Notes under the pieces: model-generated
Database searches by the model: none
Told to the model about the DNA's origin: nothing
Seen by the model: only the letters and a program-made list of their open reading frames with translations
Source: Streptomyces sp. TLI_146
Lineage (GTDB): Bacteria > Actinomycetota > Actinomycetes > Streptomycetales > Streptomycetaceae
Assembly: GCF_002846415.1 (NCBI RefSeq)
Contig: NZ_PJMX01000001.1
Coordinates: 8,494,001 to 8,558,000 of the forward strand
DNA length: 64,000 bases
Direction of reading: 5' to 3'
Made by a program: the position numbers and the translations under genes
In this document: positions 8,827 through 18,105 of the stretch, one piece after another
Position numbering within the stretch: position 1 is the stretch's first letter
Layout: every line of letters starts with the position of its first letter

Positions 8827-9756
8827 TCATTCGGGGGTGGGGTCCTCGGCGGTGAGGCGGGCCAGGAGCGCACGGGCCTCCCGGTTGCGGGGATGGGCAG
8901 GGTGGAGGGAGCGCGCACAGGCGCTCACCGCCTGGCGAGCGGCGGCTTCCGCCTCTTTGCGGCGGCCCAGACCGTCCAGGGCGGTGGCGGCGAGGACGTC
9001 CACGGCTCCACCGGCCGCCCGGCCTCCGGCGGCGGCGGGCTCGCGTGTCTCGGCCAGCGCTTCCTCGTAGCGGCCCTGACCGTTCAGGCTGGAGGCCAGC
9101 GCACGGTGGAACGCGCCTGCTCGGCGCTCGTCCGCGCGCGGCAGGTTCCCGCGGGCGACGGCTTCCGCCTCCTCGTGGCGTCCCTGGGCGTTCAGCGCCG
9201 CGGCCAGTTTGGCCAGTGTCAACAGTTCGACTTCCCACACCTCCGCGAGGTGTGCGAGGCGGACGGCCGCGCGCAGGACGGTCCGCGCCTCGGCCTCGGC
9301 CTCCTCGTGCCGCTCCGTCTGGATGAGGATCTCCACCCGGTGGGCGCGGAGGGTGAGCAGGAGCGCCTGGAGCGTCGGACCGGCGCCAGGGGCCCGCGTC
9401 AGATCCGTGATCAGCGCTTCCACCTCGGGGAGCACTTCCTCGCCCCGCCCGTGGGTGAGGGCCGCGGTCACGGCCAGAGCCCTGGCCAGCCATGACGCGA
9501 GCTCGTGGTCCGAGCCCCGGACGGGCGGCATCGCCGCGACGAACCGTGCGCCCTCCTCGGCCTGCTCGAACTCCTCCGCCGCGTACAGCTCCCGGGCCTG
9601 GTCCAGGACCGCGTTGTGAGAGGGCGCCAGTCTGCCCGCGGTCCGACTCTGCCGAAGGCGGCGCCACTCTGCTCGTATCCCACTCACATCGAGGGAGACT
9701 ACGCGACGGGTGGAGAGCACTGCGACAAACGGGACGGCGGGCGGGGCCCGGCCCAT
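8827..9756 (-). CDS. Tetratricopeptide-repeat protein
   Basis: 309 residues, almost entirely helical repeats rich in Ala, Glu, Leu and Arg. Clear TPR-like units include LNAQGRHEEAEAVARG, LNGQGRYEEALAET and LDGLGRRKEAEAAAR, each with the G-R-x-E-E-A signature. TPR arrays are protein-interaction scaffolds; no enzymatic domain or signal peptide is visible. The start is uncertain: the distal ATG was taken, but a GTG 23 codons in (VSGIRAEW) is a common family start. No partner is evident nearby. Confidence 0.65.
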   Translation of the reverse strand: MGRAPPAVPFVAVLSTRRVVSLDVSGIRAEWRRLRQSRTAGRLAPSHNAVLDQARELYAAEEFEQAEEGARFVAAMPPVRGSDHELASWLARALAVTAALTHGRGEEVLPEVEALITDLTRAPGAGPTLQALLLTLRAHRVEILIQTERHEEAEAEARTVLRAAVRLAHLAEVWEVELLTLAKLAAALNAQGRHEEAEAVARGNLPRADERRAGAFHRALASSLNGQGRYEEALAETREPAAAGGRAAGGAVDVLAATALDGLGRRKEAEAAARQAVSACARSLHPAHPRNREARALLARLTAEDPTPE

Positions 9757-10240
9757 GTACCTGTAAGGAGACCGCAGGGGCGGTCAATCCCCAACTGTGC
9801 GCAACTTCTCCGTCGTCACTGCCGGATGCAAGGCGTCCCGACGATGTGGGCAGGGAGCGGGGCATGGCGAAGCGCCTGGCCGCTGTCTGATCTCCCCACC
9901 CGGGCACGCCGGGATCCCTCGCTTGGTCAGGCTGCGGCAACGTGGGGGCGTACGCCCCGGCGAAGGTCCAGGCGACGGCGTGCGCGGAACACTTCCCCCT
10001 GGCCGAGACGGCCCGCGGGGCCAGGGGCGCGGCCAACCCGGTGGTCGACGTGGCCGAGGCGCTGATGCCGGCGGTGGCGGAACAGGATGCGGCGGCGGCC
10101 CGGCCCCCGAACGGCGGCGCTGGCTGTGGTCTGTCGCCGGGAGGGGGAGGGGCACCGGGAGCGCGTCCGCGTTCCCCGCCCGGGTGGTGGCCGTGCGCGT
10201 ACTCGGCCGGACCGCTTGTGCGCGGACGGGGCCTGCAGTT
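9757..10240. other. Stretch with no convincing gene
   Basis: About 480 bases between the TPR gene and an IS5 transposase remnant. Several open frames exist because of the high GC, but none has recognisable protein motifs. Part may be the eroded 5' portion of the IS5 element. Confidence 0.5.
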
Positions 10241-10515
10241 GACGCCGCAACCGCCGCTCCCTGCGCCGACGGCAGATCAAGCGCACCATCCCCGAGCCGA
10301 AGGACCAGCGGGCCAACCGCCAGCTTCGCGGGCGTGCGGGCGGCCGGGGCCCTGCGTGGTTTGACCGGTCAACATACCGCCGCAGGAACGAAGTCGAGCG
10401 CACGATCTTGGCGGTCAAGGGGGTTGGGGCCGTCGCCACCCGATACGAGAAGCGGGCGCACGTCTTTCACGGCACCGACACCGTTGCCGCGATCCGGCTC
10501 TGGCTCCGGAGCTGA
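10241..10515 (+). pseudogene. IS5-family transposase, C-terminal remnant
   Basis: The frame reads RRQIKRTIPEPKDQRANRQ, then FDRSTYRRRNEVERTI and finally AVATRYEKRAHVFHG...RLWLRS before the stop. These are the conserved C-terminal blocks of IS5-group transposases of actinomycetes, including the Y-(2)-R-N-x-V-E-R signature and the terminal catalytic-region strand. The frame is closed by a TGA at 10240 and there is no N-terminal half or start, so it is a dead fragment. No inverted-repeat end was recognised. Confidence 0.75.
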
Positions 10516-10551
10516 CCGCCGCGGACCTCTCCTGGACGTCCCCGGGGAGGT

Positions 10552-10764
10552 TCACTCCCCGCTTGCCTCGGCGAGGGTGTGGGCCACCAGAGCGTTGGCG
10601 TGGCCGTGGCCGAGGCAGTGTTCGGTCTTGAGCCAGGTCACGAGTTCCATGTGCTTGGTCAGCGGCGAGGCGCGGATGAGGTCCTTCCATTCGGTGATCG
10701 GGCGGCCGTACTTCTTCTCGATGGAGGGGAAGTAGCTGGCAGGGCCTTTGACTGCGGTGCTCAT
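10552..10764 (-). CDS. DUF4287-domain protein
   Basis: 70 residues: MSTAVKGPASYFPSIEKKYG then PITEWKDLIRA and LVTWLKTEHCLGHGHANALV. This is the whole DUF4287 domain, a small helical domain of unknown function often found alone or beside DUF5655. Full length for the family. It is the last gene of a leftward pair, 47 bases after the dihydrofolate-reductase-like gene. Known function: none. Confidence 0.8.
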   Translation of the reverse strand: MSTAVKGPASYFPSIEKKYGRPITEWKDLIRASPLTKHMELVTWLKTEHCLGHGHANALVAHTLAEASGE

Positions 10765-10811
10765 GTCGGGGGTCCGATCCTTCTTTGCGTGCTGAGGGTT
10801 GGGGTACTTCG

Positions 10812-11384
10812 TCAGCGGACTACGTCGAAGACGTGCTTCTGCAGGCCGTTGGCGTATGCCTCGTGCTCGACCAGCTTCAGCTTCTGGGTGTCCTTGTCCG
10901 TGGCGCTGAACAGCCGCTTGCCCGCGCCGAGCAGGAGCGGGAAGACGAGCAGGTGGTAACGGTCGATCAGGCCGGCATCCGAAAGGGCCTGGTTCAGCGA
11001 GGCGCTGCCGTGGACGATGATCGGGCCGCCCTCGGTCTCCTTCAGCGCGGCGACCTCGTCGAGTGAACGCAGGATTGTGGTCGGGCCCCAGTCGGACACC
11101 AGGTCGCCCTCGGAGAGCGTGGTGGAGACGACGTACTTCGGCATCACCTTGTAGTCGGCGAAGTCCGCCATGTCCGGCCACACCGGGCTGAACGCCTCGT
11201 AGCTGGTGCGGCCCATCAGCATGGCGGTGGCTTCCTGCTGTTCCCGGCCCTTGATCTCGAACGCCTCGGGGAGGAACTCGATGTCCTTGAAGGTCCATCC
11301 GGAGTTGCGGTAGCCGGGTTCGCCGCCCGGGGCTTCCACGACGCCGTCGAGCGAGATGAACGCGGTGCTGATCAGGGTGCGCAT
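10812..11384 (-). CDS. Dihydrofolate reductase-like (RibD C-terminal family) protein
   Basis: 190 residues. It opens MRTLISTAFISLDGVVEAPG, the usual start of the stand-alone RibD-C/DHFR-like family, and contains MLMGRTSYEAFSPVWP and DRYHLLVFPLLLGAGKRLF, the conserved NADPH-fold strands. These proteins are widespread in actinomycetes and most have no proven substrate; they are not the essential folA enzyme. It shares its family with the next leftward gene upstream, but the two are only distantly similar. Confidence 0.85.
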   Translation of the reverse strand: MRTLISTAFISLDGVVEAPGGEPGYRNSGWTFKDIEFLPEAFEIKGREQQEATAMLMGRTSYEAFSPVWPDMADFADYKVMPKYVVSTTLSEGDLVSDWGPTTILRSLDEVAALKETEGGPIIVHGSASLNQALSDAGLIDRYHLLVFPLLLGAGKRLFSATDKDTQKLKLVEHEAYANGLQKHVFDVVR

Positions 11385-11545
11385 TGTCAGGTTCCTCGGT
11401 TTCTCGTGTCTGGGTGCAAGAAGCTCAGCGGGCGCGAGGTGCGGTCGTACTCGTTGGTGCGGTGCTCCAGCTGTGGTCTATGACTGCTGGCCGCGGAGAA
11501 TCTCATCGGTCGCCGACCGCCCGTCAGGGCGCCGGGGCGTAACGG

Positions 11546-12106
11546 CTAGTTGGCCCGTTCGTGGCGGAGGAGGACCACCTGGGAGTCGAAAGTCCGGGTC
11601 TCCGCCAGGGTCATGTCGAACTGCCGCTGCGGGGTGGTGAAGACGGGCTTGCCGCCGCCGAGCACGACGGGGTGGACGAAGATCTGGTATTCGTCGATCA
11701 ACTGGTGTTCGGTGAGGAAGCCGGCCAGCGCGGAGCCGCCGAACAGCAGCAGATGGGCGCCGCTGTCCTTGAGAGCGGTGAGCTCCTCGACGACGTTCGT
11801 GTTGATGACGCGGGTGTTCCAGTCCGCCTCGGTCAGCGTCGAGGAGACGACCACCTTCGAAGCCTTGCGCCAGACGGGCGCGAAGGCGAGGTCGTGCTCA
11901 TGGGTGGAGAACTCCTCGGCGCGGGGCCAGTAGCCGGACATCATGTCCCACACCACTCGGCCGTACAGGAAGACGTCGGCGCTGTCGGTGAGCGTCTGCG
12001 CGTAGGCGGACAGTTCGCCGTCCATGCGGGGCCAGTCGAACTCTCCGTTCGGGCCCTCGATGAAGCCGTCCAGTGACTGGTGGACGAAGTGTGTGATCTT
12101 TCCCAT
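11546..12106 (-). CDS. Dihydrofolate reductase-like protein, divergent from a TetR gene
   Basis: 186 residues: MGKITHFVHQSLDGFIEGPN at the start, FLYGRVVWDMMSGYWP in the middle and DEYQIFVHPVVLGGGKPVF near the end, the same fold landmarks as its neighbour. The start lies 159 bases from the divergent TetR start. That arrangement and the palindromes between them suggest TetR controls this gene (inference). Reductase substrate unknown. Confidence 0.85.
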   Translation of the reverse strand: MGKITHFVHQSLDGFIEGPNGEFDWPRMDGELSAYAQTLTDSADVFLYGRVVWDMMSGYWPRAEEFSTHEHDLAFAPVWRKASKVVVSSTLTEADWNTRVINTNVVEELTALKDSGAHLLLFGGSALAGFLTEHQLIDEYQIFVHPVVLGGGKPVFTTPQRQFDMTLAETRTFDSQVVLLRHERAN

Positions 12107-12157
12107 GAGTACTGGGTCCCCCTGGCGACAGGTGCAGGGACGGTCATCGACCGCCCT

Positions 12158-12249
12158 TGTGTACGATGTCCACATTCGGGGGTGCAGTGATCCGCCCCCC
12201 GAGTGATCATGCGAGAGCCTAGACGAACTAAGTGGATGCTGTCCACATT
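12158..12249. promoter_or_regulatory. Candidate TetR operator pair in a divergent promoter
   Basis: TGTCCACATT occurs twice, at 12167-12176 and 12240-12249. Each copy is the right half of a palindrome: an imperfect 17-mer at 12158-12174 (TGTGTACGATGTCCACA) and GTGGA-N5-TCCAC at 12232-12246. The sites lie between the reductase-like gene and the TetR gene, the expected place for autoregulation. Confidence 0.5.
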
Positions 12250-12265
12250 GGAGGCGGCGGCAATC

Positions 12266-12910
12266 ATGGCAGTGCCGGGGAACGAGAAGACCAAACGGGG
12301 CACCTATCGCCACGGCGACCTGCGCAACGCCCTGATCGCGGCCGCCCTCGAACTCGCCCGCCAGGGCGGCCCGGAGGCCGTCGTTCTGCGCGCCGCCACC
12401 CGGCAGGCCGGGGTCGTTCCCAACGCCGCCTACCGGCACTTCGCCGACCGCGACGCCCTGCTCCACGCCGTCTCCCAGGCCGCCATGGCCCAGGTCGCCC
12501 ACACCATGGAGGCCGAACAGGACGCCCTGCCGCCCACCGAGACCGCGGCGGCCGCCGCCCGGGCCCGCTTCCGCGCCGTCGGCACCGGCTACCTCCGCTT
12601 CGCCCAGGAAGAACCCGGCCTGTTCCGCACCGCCTTCCACGTCCCTGGCGACATGACCCACGCAGCCGCCGACACCGCCGCGGGCTCCACCGGCAAGACA
12701 CCCTTCGAGCTGCTCGGCGACGCCCTCGACGGCCTCGTAGACGCCGGACTCCTGCCCGAAGACCGGCGCCCCGGAGCCGAGTTCCTCGCCTGGTCCGCCG
12801 TCCACGGACTCGCCGTCCTCCTCATCGACGGCCCCCTCCGCGGTCTCCACCCCACCCAAGCCCACGACGCGGGCCAGCAGGTCATCGACATGATCGAACG
12901 CGGCATTTGA
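12266..12910 (+). CDS. TetR-family transcriptional regulator
   Basis: 214 residues. After KRGTYRHGDLRNALIAAALE the HTH runs to about residue 60 (PNAAYRHFADRDALLHAV), with the tyrosine-rich recognition helix typical of TetR; the rest is the helical ligand/dimer domain. The ATG chosen gives MAVPGNEKTKRG, with GGAGG 11 bases upstream; frames further upstream would overlap the putative operators. Divergent from a dihydrofolate-reductase-like gene. Confidence 0.85.
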   Translation: MAVPGNEKTKRGTYRHGDLRNALIAAALELARQGGPEAVVLRAATRQAGVVPNAAYRHFADRDALLHAVSQAAMAQVAHTMEAEQDALPPTETAAAAARARFRAVGTGYLRFAQEEPGLFRTAFHVPGDMTHAAADTAAGSTGKTPFELLGDALDGLVDAGLLPEDRRPGAEFLAWSAVHGLAVLLIDGPLRGLHPTQAHDAGQQVIDMIERGI

Positions 12911-13269
12911 CACCGTCAGGCCCAGCAGAAATCCTCACCCCCCCCTCGACCCGTCAGACAGGCTCTAGCGGGAGTCGGCGGTACGTCATGCTGCTCGCAT
13001 CCTCTGTCTAGGAATGCAGCTTCGTGAGCAATGGATCCTGCGGCGATGGCGTTTTCCGCAGTTGTGTGACGTCGGTTGCGAAGTTGATCACTGAGTAGGG
13101 GTACTCATGTGCCTGCTCACCTGCTGCTCAACGGTGTTGATGTTGGTGCATGGCAGGGCGGGGCGAGTGGGGAAGCGATACGGGGTATGGGGTTCTTCGA
13201 GGCGGAGTGGGCAGCCGGCAAGGCTGCTGGGCAGCAGCCTGTGGCGATGCGGCTGAACCGGGCAGATGA

Positions 13270-13629
13270 CGTCCGGTCGGCGGGGGCGGCGGGGATCAGG
13301 ATCTGAGCTCGAAGGCGGGGCGGCAGACGACCGCGGCCAACGACATCGAGACGGATTTCGAGCCGAATACGAAGAAGGCCGGCGACTGGGCCAAGGAAGC
13401 CACGGTCGCCGCGGCGAAGACGTTCGACGGCTGGGCGACCGAGGCAGGGCTGAAGAAGGCCGAGGAGACCTGGGGGATGCAGGTCAAGGCGCTGATGGGG
13501 CGGCTGGCCGGGGAGAAGTCCGCGCTCCGTGGCACGAACAGCCTGTTCATCAGGAACGACCAGGGCATCGGTGACGAGCTGGCCCGTCAGTCCAGGCTGC
13601 ATCAGCTGTCGCAGCCGCCTCACAACTAA
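13270..13629 (+). pseudogene. Type VII secretion-associated (WXG100-like) small protein, start lost
   Basis: The frame reads TDFEPNTKKAGDWAKEATV, KTFDGWATEAGLKKAEETWG and LIGR-like helices to DELARQSRLHQL before TAA. It is helical with a single W-x-T/G-type turn, as in WXG100-like partners encoded upstream of Streptomyces polymorphic-toxin-type proteins. An upstream stop at 13267 and the absence of any ATG, GTG or TTG before 13477 mean the normal start is gone. Its stop lies 14 bases before the larger protein, so it was probably the partner of that gene. Confidence 0.5.
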
Positions 13630-13643
13630 ACGCGGGGGACGCG

Positions 13644-15129
13644 ATGTTGACGTACGAGCAGGTCATGAAGATCGACTTCGGTCAGCTGAACACCGCCGCC
13701 GACAAGTGGGAGTCGATGGCCGGGGAGTTCAAGAAGTTGGAGGACCGCTACAAGGACCGGGTGCAGCCGGTGAGCCTGGACGGTACGTGGACCGGTCAGG
13801 CTTCGCTGTTTTCCCGCCCGAACTTCCCTACCACCCGGCATGAGTATGCCTCCGCGCAGGTGGAGGCCAAAGCGGTGGCCTCGCTGCTGCGGGACGCCTA
13901 TGCCCACTTCGTCGACCTGAAGAAGAGGGTGGAGCATGCCCGGCAGGACGCGATCGACGCGGGGATGAAGGTCTCGGAGACCGGGGCCATGAGTTTTGAC
14001 TTCAGTAAAGTATCGGCGGCCGAGGCGAATACCATCCGGCACGATCCAGACCTGCACAGCACCGAGATGTCGTGGAGCAAGCGCATCGACGACGCGGTGC
14101 GTGCGGTCGACGACGCCGACCAGGGACTCAAGACCGCCCTTGAGGCCGTCGTCGTCGACATCGATCTGAAGGACGGGAACTTCAACGGCTTCAACGGCAA
14201 AGCCAGTGGCGACGTCGAGCACTACGAGGGCTAGGCCGCGGCCGACCTCGCGCGCAAGGTCAACGACGGCAAGAAGCTGACACCGCAGGAGGCGGCCCGC
14301 TTCGAGTCGCTGATGCGGGACAACTCCCACGACACGGTTTTCAGCCAGACCATGCTTGCCAGCCTCGGGCTCGACGGGACCCTCACCTTCACCAACCACC
14401 TCAGCGACTGGAGCCACTCCGGAAGCGCCACCGACAAGAGCACCTACGCCGGACTCCAGACCCAGCTGGCGACCACGCTGTCCACGGCAACCAAGGACAC
14501 CAACTCACCCTTCTACAAGGAGTTCCGGAACGGGCTCAAGAAGGCGGGAGTCCAGAAGTACGACCTCGACGCGGCCGGCAACAAGATCGCCGTCGGCACC
14601 GGTCACGGCCAGCAGGTACGTGGCTATCAGTCTCTGGTCACCCTCATCCAGCAGGGCGACGGCTACTCGGACCAGTTCCTCAAGGACATGGCCGACGACA
14701 TCCGCACGGCCGAGGACAAGAAGCGGGGCGGAAACCCGGACATCTGGGACCTGCGCGGGGACTTCAGTGATAAGAAGGACGGCGGTTGGTTCGCCAACGA
14801 TCCCCTCGACGGCGTGCTCGGCATCATGGCCAAGGACCCCGCCACCGCGACCGGTTATCTGGACCCGGGCCTGGGACAGAAGTAACGACGCTCTCAAGTA
14901 CCTGCTCACCGAGCGCGACTGGAACCACGTCGACACGTCCGACTGGACCGGCAACATTGAGCGGACCGGCAAGGACACCTTCGACAAGGACGTACGGGCA
15001 GGCCTCGGCCTCGCGCTGGAGGCCGGCACGACGGGCAACCGTCCCGGCGCAGACGGCACCCCGTTCGGGCGCCACTCCGTCGAGCAGACCCGCATCATGC
15101 ACAGGGCACGGCGGACCGCATGGGCCTAG
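13644..15129 (+). pseudogene. DUF6571-like toxin-family protein broken by an amber stop, a frameshift and truncation
   Basis: The first segment (196 codons) starts MLTYEQVMKIDFGQLNTAAD and runs to an in-frame TAG at 14232. Translation in the same frame continues as a clear homologous segment (MRDNSHDTVFSQ, DIRTAEDKKRGGNPDIWDL, WFANDPLDGVLGIMAKDP) to a TAA at about 14883. The +1 frame then resumes with NDALKYLLTERDWNHVDTSD and ends at 15127 just after VEQTRIMH. The order matches large Streptomyces DUF6571 proteins, whose C-terminal half is missing here. At least three lesions make a working product unlikely. Confidence 0.65.
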
Positions 15130-15657
15130 CGCCGCTGCTGGTGGACGCGGCACGGAAGGTCGCGAAGCGTGCGGGTGGCGACGTCTACTTCACCGCCCGC
15201 TGGAACACCGCATACGGCAACGCCCTGCGCGAGAACACAGGCGGTGACGTATCCAAGGCCGCCACCTCCGACGCGCCACCCTCCAGAACTTCCTCGACGC
15301 AGCCGCCTGCTCCCACTCCTGCCCGAGCGTCTCCTTGGGCAAATGAACCTGTCGATACCGCAGCCTCTGCGGCACGCGGACGCGTCGTCGTGGGGTGGGC
15401 CCGGACAGGCATAGCGGAGCTGGTGGTGTCCACCGAGACGACGATCACCGGCGTCAAGTGCGGTAACAGCGCGGAGAGTTCGTTGTCACACAAGGCGAGG
15501 ATGCCCGTTGACCTGCATTCCGACAGCTAAGTCGGCGAACTGGCAGCGCAGTCAGGCCGTCCTTCATGCTTACTGAGCGTAGAGAACTCCATGATCACGT
15601 GGGGCGTGAGCTTTCTGATACGCGCACCACCTCCCGGGTGCCTATTGCCGGTGGGCC
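15129..15657. other. Junk-like stretch after the toxin-like pseudogene
   Basis: Apart from the ISL3-like remnant, the plus strand has a segment from 15120 (MGLAPLLVDAARKVAKRAGG) that looks coding for about 55 residues and then loses character. I do not recognise it; it may be a fused fragment of another gene. Confidence 0.35.
15300..15493 (-). pseudogene. ISL3-family transposase N-terminal remnant
   Basis: The frame starts MCDNELSALLPHLTPVIVVS, close to the N-terminus of ISL3 transposases (LxxLLPHLxxVxVE). The expected zinc-finger cysteines and R-Y-x-R-R-L-A-D motif do not follow, and the reading frame degenerates. It abuts the truncated toxin-like gene and could have caused that truncation (inference). 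Confidence 0.4.
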
Positions 15658-16335
15658 TTAGCTGGATGAGATGCGCTGGACTTCCAGCAGTTGGGTGGCG
15701 TTGATACGGCCGTCCTCCAAGGAGAGGAGCCAGGGCAGCAGTTGTGGAGTGGCGTGCAGCTCGTCGTAGAAGCCGAGATGGAGGTCGGCGAGCTCGTCTT
15801 CGATAAGCCAGTAGTCGAGCGCGTCGCTCAGATGCAGGTCCGCCGCCTCGGTGCGGGTTTCGGCCCACAGGGCCAGCCAGGGGGCAAGGGTGCCCGTGGT
15901 GACCGCGAGTGCTTCCAGGATATCGGTGATATGCCCCGTAATCGGGTGGGAGTGCAGGACGGAACGCCACCAGGCGTGCCAGACCTCGTCTAGGGCTATG
16001 TGTTCCGGCGCCGACCAGTTGCGCCACCCTGCGGCGAGCAGCCGCGAGGCGACCAGGCCGTGGTCGAGCTGGTCGGCGATGAGGAGGTGGACGATGCGGG
16101 GCATCAACCGGCGGTACAGGCCGGGAAAGTTGTCCCAGTGGTCGGGCGTCTTGAGCGCGACGGAGAAGAGCAGCTGGTCCGGTACCCGGTGCACGGCCCC
16201 GCCCAGGACTTCGAGATCGGCTTCGGTGTAGCAGTGGGTACAGCCGCCCACCGAGAACGGCAGCCCGGAAAGTGGTGCGAAGGCGACGTCCAGGGCCTCA
16301 AGTGCGTCCTGGAGTTGCTGCTGCGGGTTGGTCAT
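15658..16335 (-). CDS. Hypothetical protein, 225 residues
   Basis: Begins MTNPQQQLQDALEALDVAFA. It contains GGCTHCYTEADLEVLGG and a mostly helical, Leu- and Trp-rich body (WHAWWRSVLHSHPITGHI, FYDELHATPQLLPWLLSL). The CTHC motif and later histidines could bind a metal, but I know no function for the family. No signal peptide or membrane segment. Codon use is normal for the region. The ATG was preferred over upstream starts because the residues above it look non-coding. Confidence 0.65.
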   Translation of the reverse strand: MTNPQQQLQDALEALDVAFAPLSGLPFSVGGCTHCYTEADLEVLGGAVHRVPDQLLFSVALKTPDHWDNFPGLYRRLMPRIVHLLIADQLDHGLVASRLLAAGWRNWSAPEHIALDEVWHAWWRSVLHSHPITGHITDILEALAVTTGTLAPWLALWAETRTEAADLHLSDALDYWLIEDELADLHLGFYDELHATPQLLPWLLSLEDGRINATQLLEVQRISSS

Positions 16336-16428
16336 GGATGTGCCTGACGAGACTCCGTCCGGACATGCCGGAGAAGAGAGCGACGCTACCACGGCACCGG
16401 CTTCGTCGGCCCCGGCGCTCTGACGGCC

Positions 16429-16811
16429 GTGGCTGCCAGGAAGGCCGCCCGCGCGATGGCTCGCGCCGCCGCTGTGCCGTTCCGTGGAGACGAGGAGTGG
16501 TTCGAGGCGGCAGGCATCATGGTCGAGGTGATCTGGCGCCCCGGTGCGGCTGCCGGGCTGCGACCGCTTGAGGGGCGCCGCAATTGCCAGGACCACCTGG
16601 CGCGCCTTATAGACGGCCAGATCCCGGACGCTGAGGACAGGGCGAAGTCCGCTGCCTCGACCGTGCAGGTCGCGTCTGTACGGTCGAGGCGACCGCGAGC
16701 TGGACCGGTCGGGACTGTTTTCAGACCACGACTCCCTACGGACCGGCTTACGTGCTGTTCAGCAGGGCGCTGCCGCCTGGCATCACGGATGAGGTGTTTC
16801 GTGAGTTCTAG
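16429..16811 (+). pseudogene. Frameshifted hypothetical gene
   Basis: The first frame gives MAARKAARAMARAAAV...HLARLIDGQIPDAEDRAKSA; from about 16675 the protein-like signal moves to another frame (TASWTGRDCFQTTTPYGPAY, then FSRALPPGITDEVFREF and TAG). Both parts look like one small protein interrupted by an indel. Family not recognised. Confidence 0.35.
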
Positions 16812-16955
16812 CCTCACCGGCAGAGGATTGGCCAGGAACAACAGCCTGTTCGACGTCGATCGCGTCAGGTCCGCACCTCGTCGCCTTCGGCAGTGCGTTC
16901 CTCATCGGAGTGTTCTGGGTCTGACGGGGCCGTCACAGGGGGAGGCCGAGGCGGG

Positions 16956-17696
16956 TCACTTCTTGCGGGGGACGTTGAAGTAGTACCCGAGATAGTTGGA
17001 TGAGGCGAGGTGGAGGGCGAGGAGGGTGCCGTAGCGGGCCCGTGCGGTTGCCAGGCTGAGCGGGGTGTGCGGGTTGATCGAGCAGCGTTCGTAGATGGTG
17101 GACGCGGTGGCCGGGAAGCACGGCAGGGGTTCCTTGATCTGGTGAGGGAGGGGGTCTGGCTGGTCCCATGCGATCTCAATCCCCGGGGCTTGAAGGAGTG
17201 GAGCGCTCATGAGGGTGCCGTCCGGGTTTCGGCCGTGTGCGCGCTGGTAGTCGAGTGCGTAGGCGATGGCCTGGTCGGCTTGTGGCTCCCAGGGCGCGAT
17301 GCGGGCCGCCCCGATACGGGCAAGAACATCGGTGAGGTCTGCGCGGACCCCGAAGTAGACGTCCGCGTCCATGCTGCACTCCAGGACGTTGCGGGAGGGG
17401 TTGTTCTCGAAGACCGAGTGCTTGGTCGGCCTGGCGCAGGAGTCACGAAACCGCGTGAGGACGTGTTCCAGTCCCTCCACGGCCGTCAGACGCCCGATCA
17501 CGGCACGCATGCCCTGCTCCTCCGCTGTCCTGCGGGACGCGGCCTGGGGGGAGGTGGCCTGTGTGCGCAGTTCCTGCGCGGCCGGCTCGCGTGTGCACGC
17601 GGTTGCCAGTCCCGCCAAAGACAATGCCAGCAAAAGCCCGCCCGCCTGTGTGCACGACTCGCGGCCGCGGCGCCACCGGTCCGCCATGCCCGTCAT
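16956..17696 (-). CDS. Putative lipoprotein, 246 residues
   Basis: The start ATG follows GGAGGTGGGGAT. The N-terminus has arginines, a hydrophobic stretch (GGLLLALSLAGLATAC) and a cysteine at residue 34, consistent with a lipoprotein signal although alanine at -3 is not the commonest choice. The mature part contains several more cysteines (DSCARP, LECSMD, LPCFPA, ERCSIN) that may form disulphides. Expected location: outer face of the membrane. Function unknown. Confidence 0.7.
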   Translation of the reverse strand: MTGMADRWRRGRESCTQAGGLLLALSLAGLATACTREPAAQELRTQATSPQAASRRTAEEQGMRAVIGRLTAVEGLEHVLTRFRDSCARPTKHSVFENNPSRNVLECSMDADVYFGVRADLTDVLARIGAARIAPWEPQADQAIAYALDYQRAHGRNPDGTLMSAPLLQAPGIEIAWDQPDPLPHQIKEPLPCFPATASTIYERCSINPHTPLSLATARARYGTLLALHLASSNYLGYYFNVPRKK

Positions 17697-17742
17697 ATCC
17701 CCACCTCCGTACCCACCTTCCAGCACGGAAAGGGGCCCGCAC

Positions 17743-18105
17743 ATGAGTACGCATACTCACGCATGGCCGGGACCTGCCACCGGCCCTCGGACCCGCCTCA
17801 TGCCACCGGAGCCCCTGGGCCGACCCGCACTCACGGTCCGTCCCCCGCTGACTGACCGGCCCCCGCCACACCGCAGCCGGCGCCCTCGGGACTCACTGCG
17901 CGGTGCGTGCTGTCTCGGTACGGGCTGGCGGCACGCCATGAGAGGGCCTGCCCCCTTCGCCGTTCTGCGGGGCTTCGCCGCCGTACCTGCCGAACGGGCC
18001 CCGCTGCCAGGGTTCTTCGTGTGGTGCGGTCGCACGCTGTACTGGCTCGGCAGGTCTGCTGAGATGATCGCTTTCTCTTTGGGCTGGGCGGGAGTTGGTC
18101 TGTGA
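17743..18105 (+). CDS. Possible small protein upstream of a SUKH-3 gene
   Basis: 120 residues starting MSTHTHAWPGPATGP, behind GGAAAGGGG. Its stop overlaps the SUKH-3 start (TGATG), the only real support for translation. The body is Pro/Arg rich with a hydrophobic end (MIAFSLGWAGVGL). No family recognised; it may be a chance frame over the SUKH-3 promoter. Confidence 0.25.
   Translation: MSTHTHAWPGPATGPRTRLMPPEPLGRPALTVRPPLTDRPPPHRSRRPRDSLRGACCLGTGWRHAMRGPAPFAVLRGFAAVPAERAPLPGFFVWCGRTLYWLGRSAEMIAFSLGWAGVGL

Noticed and set aside
8732..10036. 434-codon minus-strand frame over the TPR gene
   Set aside because: Arg/Gly/Pro-rich shadow; the TPR frame in the same strand has real repeats.
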